This document shows positions 54,935-63,896 of a stretch of 64,000 bases of DNA, piece by piece. Position numbers and translations under genes: made by a program. How positions within the stretch are numbered: position 1 is the stretch's first letter; every line of letters starts with the position of its first letter. The DNA is from Dyadobacter sp. 3J3 (lineage in GTDB: Bacteria > Bacteroidota > Bacteroidia > Cytophagales > Spirosomataceae), in assembly GCF_009801115.1 (NCBI RefSeq), contig NZ_VTOL01000010.1, forward strand, positions 124,001 to 188,000. The letters run 5' to 3'. The notes beneath the pieces were generated by a model, which did no database searches, was not told the origin of the DNA, and saw only the letters and a list, made by a program, of their open reading frames with translations.

Positions 54935-55816
54935 ATGCAACTACTTGACGGAAAGGCTATTTCAGCCCAAATTAAGTCAGAGATAAAAATTGAGGTAGAA
55001 AACTGGATTGCTGCGGGTGGTAAAAAACCTCATTTGGCAGCTATTCTTGTGGGCCAGGATGGAGCGAGCGAAACCTATGTAGCTTCCAAAATCCGCAGCT
55101 GCGAGGAAATTGGGTTCACTTCTACCCTATTGCGTTTTGGACCGGAAACGACCGAAGCCGAACTTTTGGAAGCTGTCGAATCCTTGAACAAAAATCCTGA
55201 TGTGGATGGATTTATTGTTCAGTTACCTTTGCCAAAACACATTTCGGAAAATACCATTATGGAAGCCGTTGATCCATCGAAAGATGTGGATGGTTTTCAC
55301 CCGATTAATGTGGGAAGAATGTGTAAAGGACTTCCTGCATACATTTCGGCCACACCTTTCGGGATTCTGGAAATGCTTATTCGTGCTGGAATTCAAACTT
55401 CAGGAAAACATTGTGTGGTCATCGGTCGTAGCCAGATTGTAGGTTTGCCGATGAGTATTTTGATGCAACGCAATGAATATCCGGGAAACTGTACGGTAAC
55501 GATCACCCACAGCAAAACACAAAATCTGAAAGAAATCTGCCAGACCGCCGATATTCTGATCGTGGCACTAGGGCGTCCTGAATTTGTTACAGCAGATTAT
55601 ATCAAAGAAGGTGCAGTCGTTATAGATGTTGGTATCACACGTGTTGAAGACGCTACCAAGAAAAGTGGCTTTGCGATTAAGGGTGATGTAAACTTTGCCG
55701 ATGTTGCTCCAAAAAGCAGTTTCATTACACCCGTTCCTGGTGGAGTTGGTTTGATGACGATTTGTGGGTTACTTACCAATACTTTGAAGGCGGCGAGGAA
55801 AGAGATTTATAAGTAA
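54935..55816 (+). CDS. folD: Bifunctional methylenetetrahydrofolate dehydrogenase/cyclohydrolase FolD
   Basis: A 293-aa FolD of normal length. It carries [20 protein letters not shown] (with the catalytic YVxxK region, Y-V-A-S-K), [28 protein letters not shown] and the NADP site [16 protein letters not shown]. The C-terminus has [11 protein letters not shown]. It interconverts 5,10-methylene- and 10-formyl-THF in one-carbon metabolism in the cytosol. It is monocistronic; a strong terminator follows at 55849-55890. TATACTTG at 54917-54924 is a one-mismatch -7 box. Confidence 0.96.
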   Translation: MQLLDGKAISAQIKSEIKIEVENWIAAGGKKPHLAAILVGQDGASETYVASKIRSCEEIGFTSTLLRFGPETTEAELLEAVESLNKNPDVDGFIVQLPLPKHISENTIMEAVDPSKDVDGFHPINVGRMCKGLPAYISATPFGILEMLIRAGIQTSGKHCVVIGRSQIVGLPMSILMQRNEYPGNCTVTITHSKTQNLKEICQTADILIVALGRPEFVTADYIKEGAVVIDVGITRVEDATKKSGFAIKGDVNFADVAPKSSFITPVPGGVGLMTICGLLTNTLKAARKEIYK

Positions 55817-55848
55817 AATATCTGACTATTCAGATCATTAAACATTTT

Positions 55849-55890
55849 AAAAGCCGAAAATTGAAGTCACCTTTCAATTTCCGGCTTTTT
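55849..55890 (+). terminator. Rho-independent terminator after folD
   Basis: Stem AAAAGCCGAAAATTGAA with TTCAATTTCCGGCTTTT, with minor mispairing in the middle, then a T-run. It starts 33 bp after the stop. Confidence 0.88.
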
Positions 55891-55960
55891 GTTTTTAAAT
55901 TATTTTATTCAAATTTTGCATAATCGAACCCATTGATTTTTTAAACTTATTTTGTTTTAT

Positions 55961-55968
55961 TACGTTTG
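55961..55968 (+). promoter_or_regulatory. Candidate -7 promoter box for the small-ORF/DUF6169 pair
   Basis: TACGTTTG matches TAnnTTTG exactly, with a TTG at 55934-55936 in a loosely acceptable -33 position. It overlaps an upstream in-frame TTG (55966), which argues that translation starts at the ATG at 55990. Confidence 0.5.
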
Positions 55969-55989
55969 AGTATAATAAACGCAAAGATT

Positions 55990-56163
55990 ATGAATAAGTT
56001 GATTGTGGTCGAAACAAAAGAGGTTAACAAAATAAAAAGAGCTAAGTCCGAAATGTTTCAAAAAATGCTCGACGATAACAAAACGATACACCTGTATCTG
56101 GATGGAGAAATTTCTAAGGAGGAACTAGAATCTAAAGACATCAAATTTGTCAAACCCTTATAG
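55990..56163 (+). CDS. Small protein of unknown function (57 aa), upstream partner of DUF6169 protein
   Basis: A 57-aa charged protein with no signal or TM: MNKLIVVETKEVNKIKRAKS, then EMFQKMLDDNKTIHLYLDGE and ISKEELESKDIKFVKPL. A helix-rich N-terminal half and a C-terminal beta-strand pattern suggest a small dimer. The ATG at 55990 is chosen over the TTG at 55966 because the latter lies in the promoter box. Its end overlaps the DUF6169 gene by 17 bp in another frame, so the two are translationally coupled. No family is recognised; the gene pair looks toxin-antitoxin-like by layout only. Confidence 0.6.
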   Translation: MNKLIVVETKEVNKIKRAKSEMFQKMLDDNKTIHLYLDGEISKEELESKDIKFVKPL

Positions 56164-56665
56164 TTATTCCTCGTCGGATAACCCAGACTCGACCGATACC
56201 CTATTTGTTACCGAATACGGAATAACGTATCTCATTTATCTAACCGATGCCTTTGGTTATTTTCCAGATTATCCCGAATTCAATTTTAAAATATTCATGT
56301 TTGGTTTTAAACCTGATCAAACACCGAATAAAAGTGATCCAAGAGTTAAGGATACTATTCTTGACTTTCTATCAAAATACTTCAATACCAAGCCAGATAA
56401 CGCATTAATTTTTGTGTGTGATACATCGGATAACAGACAAGATGCTCGTTTTAAGATGTTTAATTCATGGTTTGATAAAAATACTAAAATATCTGTCTAC
56501 AATTCTAGTATACTAAAAACTAACATCAGTTTTTGCGATGAAAATGATAGCAATTGTGCTCATGCTTCCTTAATTATCTCAGCGATTAATCCTTTATTAA
56601 GTGAAATTACAAGTGCTTTTCGGGAATTAGACGAGAGCTTTAAAGCAAAATATCAAGACGACTAA
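56147..56665 (+). CDS. DUF6169 family protein
   Basis: A 172-aa protein resembling DUF6169. TEYGITYLIYLTDAFGYFPD is followed by FNFKIFMFGFKP, the strong KSDPRVKDTILDFLSKYF, and IFVCDTSDNRQDARFKMFNS. The start must be TTG at 56147: a stop lies 19 bases upstream in frame and there is no ATG until codon 50. The TTG has no good Shine-Dalgarno, which fits coupling to the preceding ORF. The family is of unknown function and is found in Bacteroidota, often after a tiny gene. Confidence 0.72.
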   Translation: MSNPYSYSSSDNPDSTDTLFVTEYGITYLIYLTDAFGYFPDYPEFNFKIFMFGFKPDQTPNKSDPRVKDTILDFLSKYFNTKPDNALIFVCDTSDNRQDARFKMFNSWFDKNTKISVYNSSILKTNISFCDENDSNCAHASLIISAINPLLSEITSAFRELDESFKAKYQDD

Positions 56666-56776
56666 ATGATTTATTTTTGTTATATCAAACAAAAAATAAA
56701 CCATTTCGACTTGCTCAAATTAAATTTTGCTAAAAATTTTGTCATTTCTTTGTAACTTTCTCGCAAAGGTTATTTC

Positions 56777-57838
56777 ATGAGCATCGTCAGCAATAATATA
56801 AAATATCTCCGTAGGCTTAATGGCCTTACACAAGAGCAATTTGCACGTAAAATTGCTATTAAAAGGTCTCTTTTGGGAGCCTATGAAGAAGCGCGCGCAA
56901 ATCCAAATCTGACCAATCTCAAAAATATGGCAACCGCTTTTGGGATTACGGTAGATAATTTGCTAAAAAATGATTTGAGACGAATCCGCGAAACTCCTGA
57001 TTTATCTTTGCCATTGAACGGTACCAGGCCTATGACGGTTTCGCATTCCGGATCTTCGGTGACGCCTCCGCGTATGCCCACGTACGCAGAACCGCAGCCG
57101 CTTTCCAAAATTATGGATAATTATCAGCAACCAGAGCCTTCAATCCGGGTTGTGGCCAGGCAGGTGACGCTTAAACCCGTTAATGGAAATTCATATCAGC
57201 CACCAATATCTCAGCCATCATACGCTCCTACTAATACGCCTCCCCCTCTTTTGAACTCGATCGATTCCAGAATGCCGGTTTTCAATAATCAATATGCGAT
57301 AAATCAGGAACCTGCACCGAGCTATCGGGAAGAAAGAGCAACAAATTATCCTACAATTCAGTGGGTTAGTAAAAATCAATGGCTGGAATATATTGCTAAT
57401 TATCAAAATCCGGCATTTCTTACACATTTACCTTCTTTTCAACTACCAAATTTACCGTCAGGTTATTACCGGGCTTTTGAAAGTGGGACGGATTTTGAAT
57501 ATCCAGGTTCTTTACTTGTTGGAACTTTTATTAGAAACTGGTATGAAATAAAGGATGGTTCAAATTATCTTTTCGTTCTTAAAAACCAGGGTTTTCTTTA
57601 TCGAAAAGCATTTAATCAGGTCAAAACGAAAGGTACTTTGCTGTTAAGTTCTGATGTTTCTGGTATCCAGGAGCTGGAAGCTGCCTTACACGATGTTCTT
57701 GAAGTTTGGGAAGTTAAGGCTTTTATAAGCCTGCAATTGCCCAATCCTTCCCCAGCTATGGATCGGATCGGGCAATTGGTCGATGAGCTTCAAATTGAAT
57801 TAAGTCGTACTAAACCGTTCGGCGGATTACCTTACTAA
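56777..57838 (+). CDS. XRE family regulator with degenerate S24-like domain
   Basis: A 353-aa protein. The HTH_3 domain at 5-60 reads NNIKYLRRLNGLTQEQFARK, RSLLGAYEEARANPNLTN and ATAFGITVDNLLK. A Pro/Ser/Gln-rich linker spans about 75-205. A C-terminal domain (about 210-300) reads YRAFESGTDFEYPGSLLVGT and FVLKNQGFLYRKAF, resembling the LexA/S24 peptidase core. However, the usual GDSM catalytic serine appears as GTDF, so self-cleavage looks lost. It probably binds its own promoter region. It starts 111 bp after the DUF6169 gene and may regulate that pair. The 3' end overlaps the next convergent gene by 12 bp. Confidence 0.78.
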   Translation: MSIVSNNIKYLRRLNGLTQEQFARKIAIKRSLLGAYEEARANPNLTNLKNMATAFGITVDNLLKNDLRRIRETPDLSLPLNGTRPMTVSHSGSSVTPPRMPTYAEPQPLSKIMDNYQQPEPSIRVVARQVTLKPVNGNSYQPPISQPSYAPTNTPPPLLNSIDSRMPVFNNQYAINQEPAPSYREERATNYPTIQWVSKNQWLEYIANYQNPAFLTHLPSFQLPNLPSGYYRAFESGTDFEYPGSLLVGTFIRNWYEIKDGSNYLFVLKNQGFLYRKAFNQVKTKGTLLLSSDVSGIQELEAALHDVLEVWEVKAFISLQLPNPSPAMDRIGQLVDELQIELSRTKPFGGLPY

Positions 57839-58600
57839 TTTAGAAAACAAAGATTCAATCATTGGAAGATCTTTGCTTTTTGCTGTTGTCTCTACAACAG
57901 CCACACCTAGTTGATACCAAAGCTGGTCACCGGTGTAAATATATTTGCCACCTTTTTTAGGCTTGGTTTCCGAAGCATTTTCATAAACAAATTCGGCACG
58001 ATAAACCGTGTCCATTACTTTTTGTAAAAATCCCCAATCCAGTAATTTATTAGTACCGCCGTTTTCACTCATCGTGAAAACCTTTGTAGCAAAAGAAGCT
58101 TTTAAAGCCACTTCACTCGTCGGCTCCGCATCAAGATCAAGATACGTTAATTCAAAAGGAAGTTCCCTGCCTGAAGTTTCCAGAATCGCCTGCATAAACT
58201 CTTGTAAGAAATATACCCAACGTTCCTTATCCACCGGATAAACGGTTACGCGTTTGTCATTTTCTTCAATTTCTATTTCAACAAAATCTTCAAATTCCTT
58301 CTCTTCGCGCTGACGGATAATTTTTGAAGATGTATATATCTTTTCGAATTCTTTGATCCAGTTGGCAGGAACTGCACCTTTCCAGCTAAAATCATCATCC
58401 ATAGTAAATCCTTCATCCAGGATTTCGTCTTCTTCAAGATCCTCGCGATCCGTATATTTGATTGAAAAATCAACACTTAAATCATCCTCGGAAACCAACT
58501 GTAATTTCATTGTCTGAAAGTTAGCAAAAGGTGCAGGAACGACAGGCGCAGTTTGATAGCGAATGATGTAGAAACCGGGAATTTGAATATTTTTATCCAT
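57827..58600 (-). CDS. Conserved hypothetical protein
   Basis: A 257-aa acidic protein, cytosolic with no signal or TM. Visible features are an acidic strip (YTDREDLEEDEILDEGFTMD) near 50-70 and a charged EEKEFEDFVEIEIEENDKRV. A C-terminal alpha/beta region carries GGKYIYTGDQLWYQLGVAVV. I recognise no family. It follows menE on the same strand with a 54-bp gap, so it could be transcribed with it. It converges on the XRE gene with a 12-bp overlap. Confidence 0.7.
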   Translation of the reverse strand: MDKNIQIPGFYIIRYQTAPVVPAPFANFQTMKLQLVSEDDLSVDFSIKYTDREDLEEDEILDEGFTMDDDFSWKGAVPANWIKEFEKIYTSSKIIRQREEKEFEDFVEIEIEENDKRVTVYPVDKERWVYFLQEFMQAILETSGRELPFELTYLDLDAEPTSEVALKASFATKVFTMSENGGTNKLLDWGFLQKVMDTVYRAEFVYENASETKPKKGGKYIYTGDQLWYQLGVAVVETTAKSKDLPMIESLFSKLVR

Positions 58601-58654
58601 GTAAATAATATGTCAGGTATTAATTGAAAACGAACAAGTTGATAGATCCGCAGT

Positions 58655-59722
58655 TTACAGTTTTTGATCAAAAATTGTAAAAGCTGTACGACGTTTATCA
58701 ATCTTGTCAGTCGGTGTTTTTATAAATTCGTCTACAAAGTAAACATGTTTTGGCGTTTCATAGGTTGAAATACCTTTTCTTATTTCGCTAATAAGTATTT
58801 GTTCCGATAAATTTTCTTCGGATTTCTGAATAATCAATATCAATTTCTGCCCCAGTAATTCATCCGTTTCAAACCAGGAAAAGAAATTATTTCCATAACC
58901 CAAATCGTAAAATATTCCGGCAACTATATCATCTACTTTATCCAAAATAATTTTGACACCTCCTGAATTAATCACATTATCAATTCTTCCAAGCCAGTTA
59001 AAAGTATTTTCAGATGTTATTTCGGCCAAATCATTTGTCTGGATCTTTTCTCCCTTTGTTACCGCCCCTGCAACAAACAGACATCCACGTTCATCCACTC
59101 CAAATTCAATTCCCGGCAAAACTTTATAATCCTTTTCAGTTTCATGACAATTAAGTTTTCTAAGCGCTACGTGCGAAACGGTTTCGGTCATACCGTAACT
59201 TTGATATACAGGAATCTGCAACAAATCAATTTGTCTTTGTAATTGAATACTAACCGGAGCGCCTCCCAACAGAATTTTCCCAAGATTCTGGATATGCTTA
59301 TTCGTATTTTCATCCGCCAGAATCGTTGAAAGCTGCAAAGGAACCATAGCCACAAAATCGAAAACCGGATCTGCAAATTCAGATATTGGATTTGACGACG
59401 GTTCTACAATACTTAGCTCCCATTCCAGTTCCATGCCCCGAACCAGCATCATGATTCCTGCGATATAAGATACATTTAAACAGACCAAAGCCCGTGTTCC
59501 TTTTCCCAGATCAAGCGTCTGGCCAGTCATAAGCGCGCTGCTTATTAGCTGGTCTCGGTTTACTAAAATATCTTTTGGTGTACCCGTCGAGCCGGAAGTA
59601 TGCAGTGTAAATTCAGATTTTCCATGCTGCCAGGCTATCATAAAATCGTATGCCTTACGGAAATACGGTTCTTCAGGAGGAGCTTGTGATTGTATTAAAG
59701 TTGCGTTTGTATTCCAAATCAT
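58655..59722 (-). CDS. menE: o-succinylbenzoate-CoA ligase-like AMP-binding protein
   Basis: A 355-aa adenylate-forming enzyme: FTLHTSGSTGTPKDILVNRD is the P-loop (about 39-57), YQSYGMTETVSHVAL is the A5-like motif, and WLGRIDNVINSGGVKI the A8 hinge. The C-terminal lysine region is TPTDKIDKRRT. It is shorter than Gram-positive MenE (about 490 aa) but of the length usual in Bacteroidota. It makes o-succinylbenzoyl-CoA for menaquinone synthesis. MenB, which uses that product, lies divergently with 145 bp between start codons, which supports the assignment. Confidence 0.88.
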   Translation of the reverse strand: MIWNTNATLIQSQAPPEEPYFRKAYDFMIAWQHGKSEFTLHTSGSTGTPKDILVNRDQLISSALMTGQTLDLGKGTRALVCLNVSYIAGIMMLVRGMELEWELSIVEPSSNPISEFADPVFDFVAMVPLQLSTILADENTNKHIQNLGKILLGGAPVSIQLQRQIDLLQIPVYQSYGMTETVSHVALRKLNCHETEKDYKVLPGIEFGVDERGCLFVAGAVTKGEKIQTNDLAEITSENTFNWLGRIDNVINSGGVKIILDKVDDIVAGIFYDLGYGNNFFSWFETDELLGQKLILIIQKSEENLSEQILISEIRKGISTYETPKHVYFVDEFIKTPTDKIDKRRTAFTIFDQKL

Positions 59723-59867
59723 TTTATTGCCAAATGGACCGATGTCCGAAAGTTATCATTTTGTTTTTGACGGAAAGATAAACAATCCGTAATTTCGCCA
59801 ATTAGTTCGAATGATTGCTTCAAAACGACAGCGATCATTTATTTTCACTCATTCACAGATTGCTCAT

Positions 59868-60692
59868 ATGTCTAGTTCAATAAAATGGGAAACCATTAAA
59901 GAGTACAAAGAAATTCTCTTTACGCTGCACGAAGGAATTGCGAAAATAAGCATTAATCGCCCACAAGTTCATAACGCTTTCACCCCGCAGACTGTCACAG
60001 AAATGATTGACGCGATGCATATTTGTCGTGATGATACACGTATTGATGTGATCATTTTAACGGGAGAAGGTGGAAAAGCATTCTGTTCGGGTGGTGATCA
60101 ATCGGTTCGCGGACATGGCGGATACATCGGCGAAGATCATGTTCCTCGTTTAAATGTGCTTGACCTCCAAAGAATGATACGCTCAATTCCTAAGGCTGTC
60201 ATTGCGATGGTTGCAGGCTGGGCTATCGGTGGCGGACACGTTCTGCATGTTATTTGTGATTTATCAATCGCTGCCGAAAACGCTCGTTTCGGACAAACGG
60301 GCCCAAAAGTTGGAAGTTTTGACGGTGGTTTTGGGGCATCATATCTTGCCCGTGTAGTGGGACAGAAAAAAGCGCGTGAAATCTGGTTCCTTTGTGATCA
60401 GTATGACGCGCAGGAAGCTTTACAAATGGGATTGGTCAATAAAGTTGTTCCGTTGGAAGACCTTGAAACAACAACGGTTGAATGGTGTAAAAAAATCCAG
60501 CAAAAAAGTCCATTATCAATCCGTATGCTGAAAAGCTCTTTCAACGCAGAACTTGACGGCCAGGCCGGAATCCAGGAACTCGCCGGAAACGCAACGTTGC
60601 TATATTATCTAAGCGAAGAAGCCAAAGAAGGCCAAAGGTCTTTCCTTGAAAAACGCGAACCTGATTTCAGTAAATACCCAAAATTCCCATGA
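59868..60692 (+). CDS. menB: 1,4-dihydroxy-2-naphthoyl-CoA synthase
   Basis: About 274 aa from the ATG at 59868 ([18 protein letters not shown]), the normal MenB length; an upstream in-frame ATG at 59811 would add 19 residues. The crotonase-fold motifs are [58 protein letters not shown] and [20 protein letters not shown]. It closes the second ring of menaquinone, cytosolically. It is divergent from menE, with which it shares the upstream region. Confidence 0.95.
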   Translation: MSSSIKWETIKEYKEILFTLHEGIAKISINRPQVHNAFTPQTVTEMIDAMHICRDDTRIDVIILTGEGGKAFCSGGDQSVRGHGGYIGEDHVPRLNVLDLQRMIRSIPKAVIAMVAGWAIGGGHVLHVICDLSIAAENARFGQTGPKVGSFDGGFGASYLARVVGQKKAREIWFLCDQYDAQEALQMGLVNKVVPLEDLETTTVEWCKKIQQKSPLSIRMLKSSFNAELDGQAGIQELAGNATLLYYLSEEAKEGQRSFLEKREPDFSKYPKFP

Positions 60693-60697
60693 TTTAG

Positions 60698-60840
60698 TTG
60701 AAAGTGGAGAGTTGAAGTTTGAAAGTGCGGTCTGATAATTGAAAAGATCTTGCCCCAACTGGAAATTATCAACTCTCCAAAATAAAGTTACTCAATAACC
60801 GGGCGGTATCCGCTTTCAACGCTCAACTATCCACTTTTAA
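60698..60840. repeat. Inverted word-repeat element (GTTGAAAGT type) between menB and EVE gene
   Basis: The left end TTGAAAGTGGAGAGTTGAAG (60698-60717) matches the inverse of GCTCAACTATCCACTTTTAA (60821-60840) at 16 of 20 positions. Inner copies of TTGAAAGTGCGG and CCGCTTTCAA also pair. The element fills the 156-bp gap. Confidence 0.75.
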
Positions 60841-60848
60841 TAAAAAAA

Positions 60849-61256
60849 ATGAACTACTGGCTTATCAAATCTGAACCTTTCAAATATTCATGGGACCACT
60901 TCGTTGAAGAGGGCAAATCGATGTGGGACGGGGTTCGCAGTTACGAAGCACGTAATAATATGATGGCGATGAAAGCCGGCGATCTTGCTCTTTTTTATCA
61001 TAGCAATGAAGGAAAAGAAGTAGTAGGCCTGGCAAAGGTTTCGAAGGAACATTGGCCCGATCCTACCACAGAGGATGACCGCTGGGTGGTGGTGGAATTT
61101 GTTCCCGTCGAACGTTTCCCAAAAACCGTTACATTAGCACAAATAAAAGCAGACGAAAGTTTAAAGGATATGGCATTGATCCGTCAGTCCAGATTATCAG
61201 TAATTCCGGTTAAAGCAGAAGAATTTGATCATATTGTTGGATTAGCACATGCTTAA
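60849..61256 (+). CDS. EVE domain-containing protein
   Basis: A 135-aa single EVE-domain (PUA/YTH-like) protein: MNYWLIKSEPFKYSWDHFVE, WDGVRSYEARNNMMAM, GDLALFYHSNEGKEVVGLAK and LIRQSRLSVIPVKAEEF. EVE domains resemble YTH domains and bind modified bases; stand-alone members are widespread. It is cytosolic. Its stop overlaps the start of the secreted protein gene by 8 bp, giving translational coupling, though the two products have no obvious shared role. Confidence 0.93.
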   Translation: MNYWLIKSEPFKYSWDHFVEEGKSMWDGVRSYEARNNMMAMKAGDLALFYHSNEGKEVVGLAKVSKEHWPDPTTEDDRWVVVEFVPVERFPKTVTLAQIKADESLKDMALIRQSRLSVIPVKAEEFDHIVGLAHA

Positions 61257-62841
61257 AAATCAACGTTTCCTTTACCTGGCAATACAGGTATTGTTTTGTT
61301 TTCTGATTATTTCTTACCGTGCATCCGCGCAGGTTGTAAAACGGATAGAACTCCCTTTACAAAACGCAAACGCAGCATTTCAAACAATGCCGTTGGGTGA
61401 CAAAGGCGTTTTATTGATTTCAAAGCCAGATAAAGGAACGTACAATGTTCAAAAATTTGATACTAATCTTGACCGTGTCTGGTCAATAGACGGGCCAGTT
61501 GAATCCAATCTGGATTATGTCGCTTCCTGTTACGACGGGCAATCCGTTTTCCTTTTATTCAGTAAATACCGCAGCTCACTTTACCAGATCGTTAAGGTTA
61601 ATATTGGCCCTGGTTTCGTGGAAACTTTCACAATCAATACGATTGACCGGTTTGAAATAACTGATTTTAAAACCTTAGGTTATGCCGTTTTTATGGCTGG
61701 AATGGTTCGGAATGAGCCGGTTTTAATCCATACAAATCTGACGACTTCTCAGACCCGTGTTTTGCCTACTGCAATTAAAGGTTCCAACGCCATCCAGACA
61801 GTTGAAGTAGACACGACGCATCATTTGGTCAATGTTTGTTTTGCAGTAAAAAAAGGCCGTCAAACAAAAATTGTAGCCCGCTCGTATGAAGAAACTGGCG
61901 AACTTTATGTGCAGGCATCCATTGACCCGGAAGACGATTATTCCTTATTAAGCGGCCGTTTGCAGATTCTGAATGATTCTGTACGAATGGTCATTGGAAC
62001 TTATGGTTATCGTAATATGCAAAGTACGAGCAACGCTGCCTCGCAGGGACTTTACATTTCCAAAATCGTAAACGACGAAGTTGTTTTCACCCGTTATCAC
62101 AGTTTTACGGATTTCAAAAATTTCTTCAATTATATGAATGAGCGCCAGCAGGAAAAAATAGAGCGTAAAATTCGTAAAAAGAAGGAAAATGGTGATGATC
62201 TAAAACTAAATTACCGACTTCTGGTACATGATATTGTTCCAAAAAACAATCAGTTTTTGTTGGTTGCAGAAGTTTTCTATCCTGAATATCGCTATCAGAA
62301 TAATATGATGGGTGGCGGATTTGGTTATGGCTCAATGATGATGGGAGGTTATCCTTTTGGTGCCGGTTTATACAATCCATATTTATGGAATCCTATGTAT
62401 GGTGGAATGCGCGGGTACAATAATCAGCAAGTTTTTGATGGATTCACGTATACACATGCAATCCTTGCAGATGTTGATCAAAATGGCAAATTGATCTGGG
62501 ATAACAGTATCAGTTTTGACAACGTCAGAAGCATGGAGCTGCGTGAGAAAATAAAAGTTCAAGATGAGACAAATGGAACCACTCAATTAGTGTATAGCCA
62601 CAATGGCGGAATACGCAGTAAAGTAATTAAAGGAAACCAGGTACTTGACAACAACCGCATCGTGGATAACAGTACCACGGTTGAAGGCGATAAAGTAAGA
62701 AAGACCAGCACGGATGATATTGATTACTGGTTTGATAATTTCTATATTGCCTGGGGCGAACAACGCATCAGTAACGCTCAGGGTGACGTCCAAACCCGTG
62801 GCCGACGAAACGTTTATTATTTAAATAAAATATCCTTTTAA
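61249..62841 (+). CDS. Secreted protein of unknown function with Gly/Met/Tyr-rich loop
   Basis: A 530-aa protein with a signal peptide (about 1-27, LFCFLIISYRASAQ). The bulk looks like a beta-propeller (repeated FDTNLDRVWSIDG, VASCYDGQSVFLLFSKYRSS and SGRLQILNDSVRMVIGTYGY). A disordered segment near residues 350-392 is rich in Gly, Met and Tyr (GGGFGYGSMMMGGYPFGAGL). A Lys/Arg-rich coiled stretch (EKIERKIRKKKENGDDLKL) lies just before it. No family is recognised. It starts inside the EVE gene's 3' end. Confidence 0.75.
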   Translation: MLKNQRFLYLAIQVLFCFLIISYRASAQVVKRIELPLQNANAAFQTMPLGDKGVLLISKPDKGTYNVQKFDTNLDRVWSIDGPVESNLDYVASCYDGQSVFLLFSKYRSSLYQIVKVNIGPGFVETFTINTIDRFEITDFKTLGYAVFMAGMVRNEPVLIHTNLTTSQTRVLPTAIKGSNAIQTVEVDTTHHLVNVCFAVKKGRQTKIVARSYEETGELYVQASIDPEDDYSLLSGRLQILNDSVRMVIGTYGYRNMQSTSNAASQGLYISKIVNDEVVFTRYHSFTDFKNFFNYMNERQQEKIERKIRKKKENGDDLKLNYRLLVHDIVPKNNQFLLVAEVFYPEYRYQNNMMGGGFGYGSMMMGGYPFGAGLYNPYLWNPMYGGMRGYNNQQVFDGFTYTHAILADVDQNGKLIWDNSISFDNVRSMELREKIKVQDETNGTTQLVYSHNGGIRSKVIKGNQVLDNNRIVDNSTTVEGDKVRKTSTDDIDYWFDNFYIAWGEQRISNAQGDVQTRGRRNVYYLNKISF

Positions 62842-62928
62842 GTTGTTGACAGTTAGCTTAAAGCAACGACATAATAGGTCGTTACAAAAGCCATTAACAA
62901 TTTACCATTAATAATTAACCATTAAAAA

Positions 62929-63816
62929 GTGATACTTCTTTCACCAGAACAACATACAGAATATCAATTAATTGATACCGGAGGATTTGAGAAACTGGAA
63001 CGTTTCGGGCCTTATATTCTTTCGCGTCCGGAACCACAGGCAATCTGGGATAAAACTTTGAGCGAGAAAGAATGGGCCGATAAATCCAACGCCGTTTTTA
63101 AACGTGATAAAAATTCGCAGGAAAAAGGACAATGGGTTTCCCAACCGGATATGCCGGATCGTTGGGTGATGCAATACCGGTCTGGTCCGCTGCATTTGCG
63201 TGCGAAACTGGCATTATCTTCTTTCAAACATGTGGGCGTGTTTCCCGAACAGGCTACTAACTGGGATTATATTGCCAGGAAAGTAAAACAAATTCCAGAG
63301 GATAAACCTAATGTTTTAAACCTATTTGCTTACACCGGCCTTGCTTCCCTGGCCGCAAAAGCATCAGGAGCAGACGTAACGCACGTTGATTCTGTAAAGC
63401 AGGTTATAAACTGGTCCAGAGAAAACATGGAACTGAGTGGATTGGATAATATTCGCTGGGTTGTGGAAGATGCGTTGAAATTTGTGAACCGGGAAGTTCG
63501 CCGTGGTAATCAATACAATGGGATTATTCTTGATCCTCCTGCCTATGGCCGTGGACCGGATGGAGAAAAATGGCTTTTGGAAGAAAACCTGAATGAGATA
63601 CTTCGTCTTTGTGCTTTGTTATTAAAAAAGGAAAACTTCTTTTTTATTATCAATTTGTACTCATTAGGATTCTCGGCGCTGATTCTTGAAAACCTGATTA
63701 AAGCTCATTTTGGTGATCAGATTAATCATGAATTTGGTGAATTATTCATTCCTGATTCTTTTGGAAAAAAATTACCCTTAGGCGTATTTTCACGTTTTTC
63801 CGATCAAAAAATATAA
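62929..63816 (+). CDS. Class I SAM-dependent methyltransferase (RlmI-like)
   Basis: A 295-aa protein starting at GTG 62929. The N-terminal part is of the SAM-MT COG1092 type (LERFGPYILSRPEPQAIWDK). The AdoMet motif I is VLNLFAYTGLASLAAKASGA, followed by VTHVDSVKQVINWSRENM, then the catalytic DPPAYGRGPDGEKW with the D-P-P-A/S-Y motif. It probably methylates rRNA cytosine, like RlmI, but lacks the PUA domain. An AT word-repeat (ACCATTAATAATTAACCATT) lies just before the start. Confidence 0.9.
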   Translation: MILLSPEQHTEYQLIDTGGFEKLERFGPYILSRPEPQAIWDKTLSEKEWADKSNAVFKRDKNSQEKGQWVSQPDMPDRWVMQYRSGPLHLRAKLALSSFKHVGVFPEQATNWDYIARKVKQIPEDKPNVLNLFAYTGLASLAAKASGADVTHVDSVKQVINWSRENMELSGLDNIRWVVEDALKFVNREVRRGNQYNGIILDPPAYGRGPDGEKWLLEENLNEILRLCALLLKKENFFFIINLYSLGFSALILENLIKAHFGDQINHEFGELFIPDSFGKKLPLGVFSRFSDQKI

Positions 63817-63896
63817 AGTTCGAATAGTTTGCTGAAATTTGCTGTTGAATACTTTCAGGGTAATTCAACTGTTTGGTTGAAAGGAATTCTTTTTAA

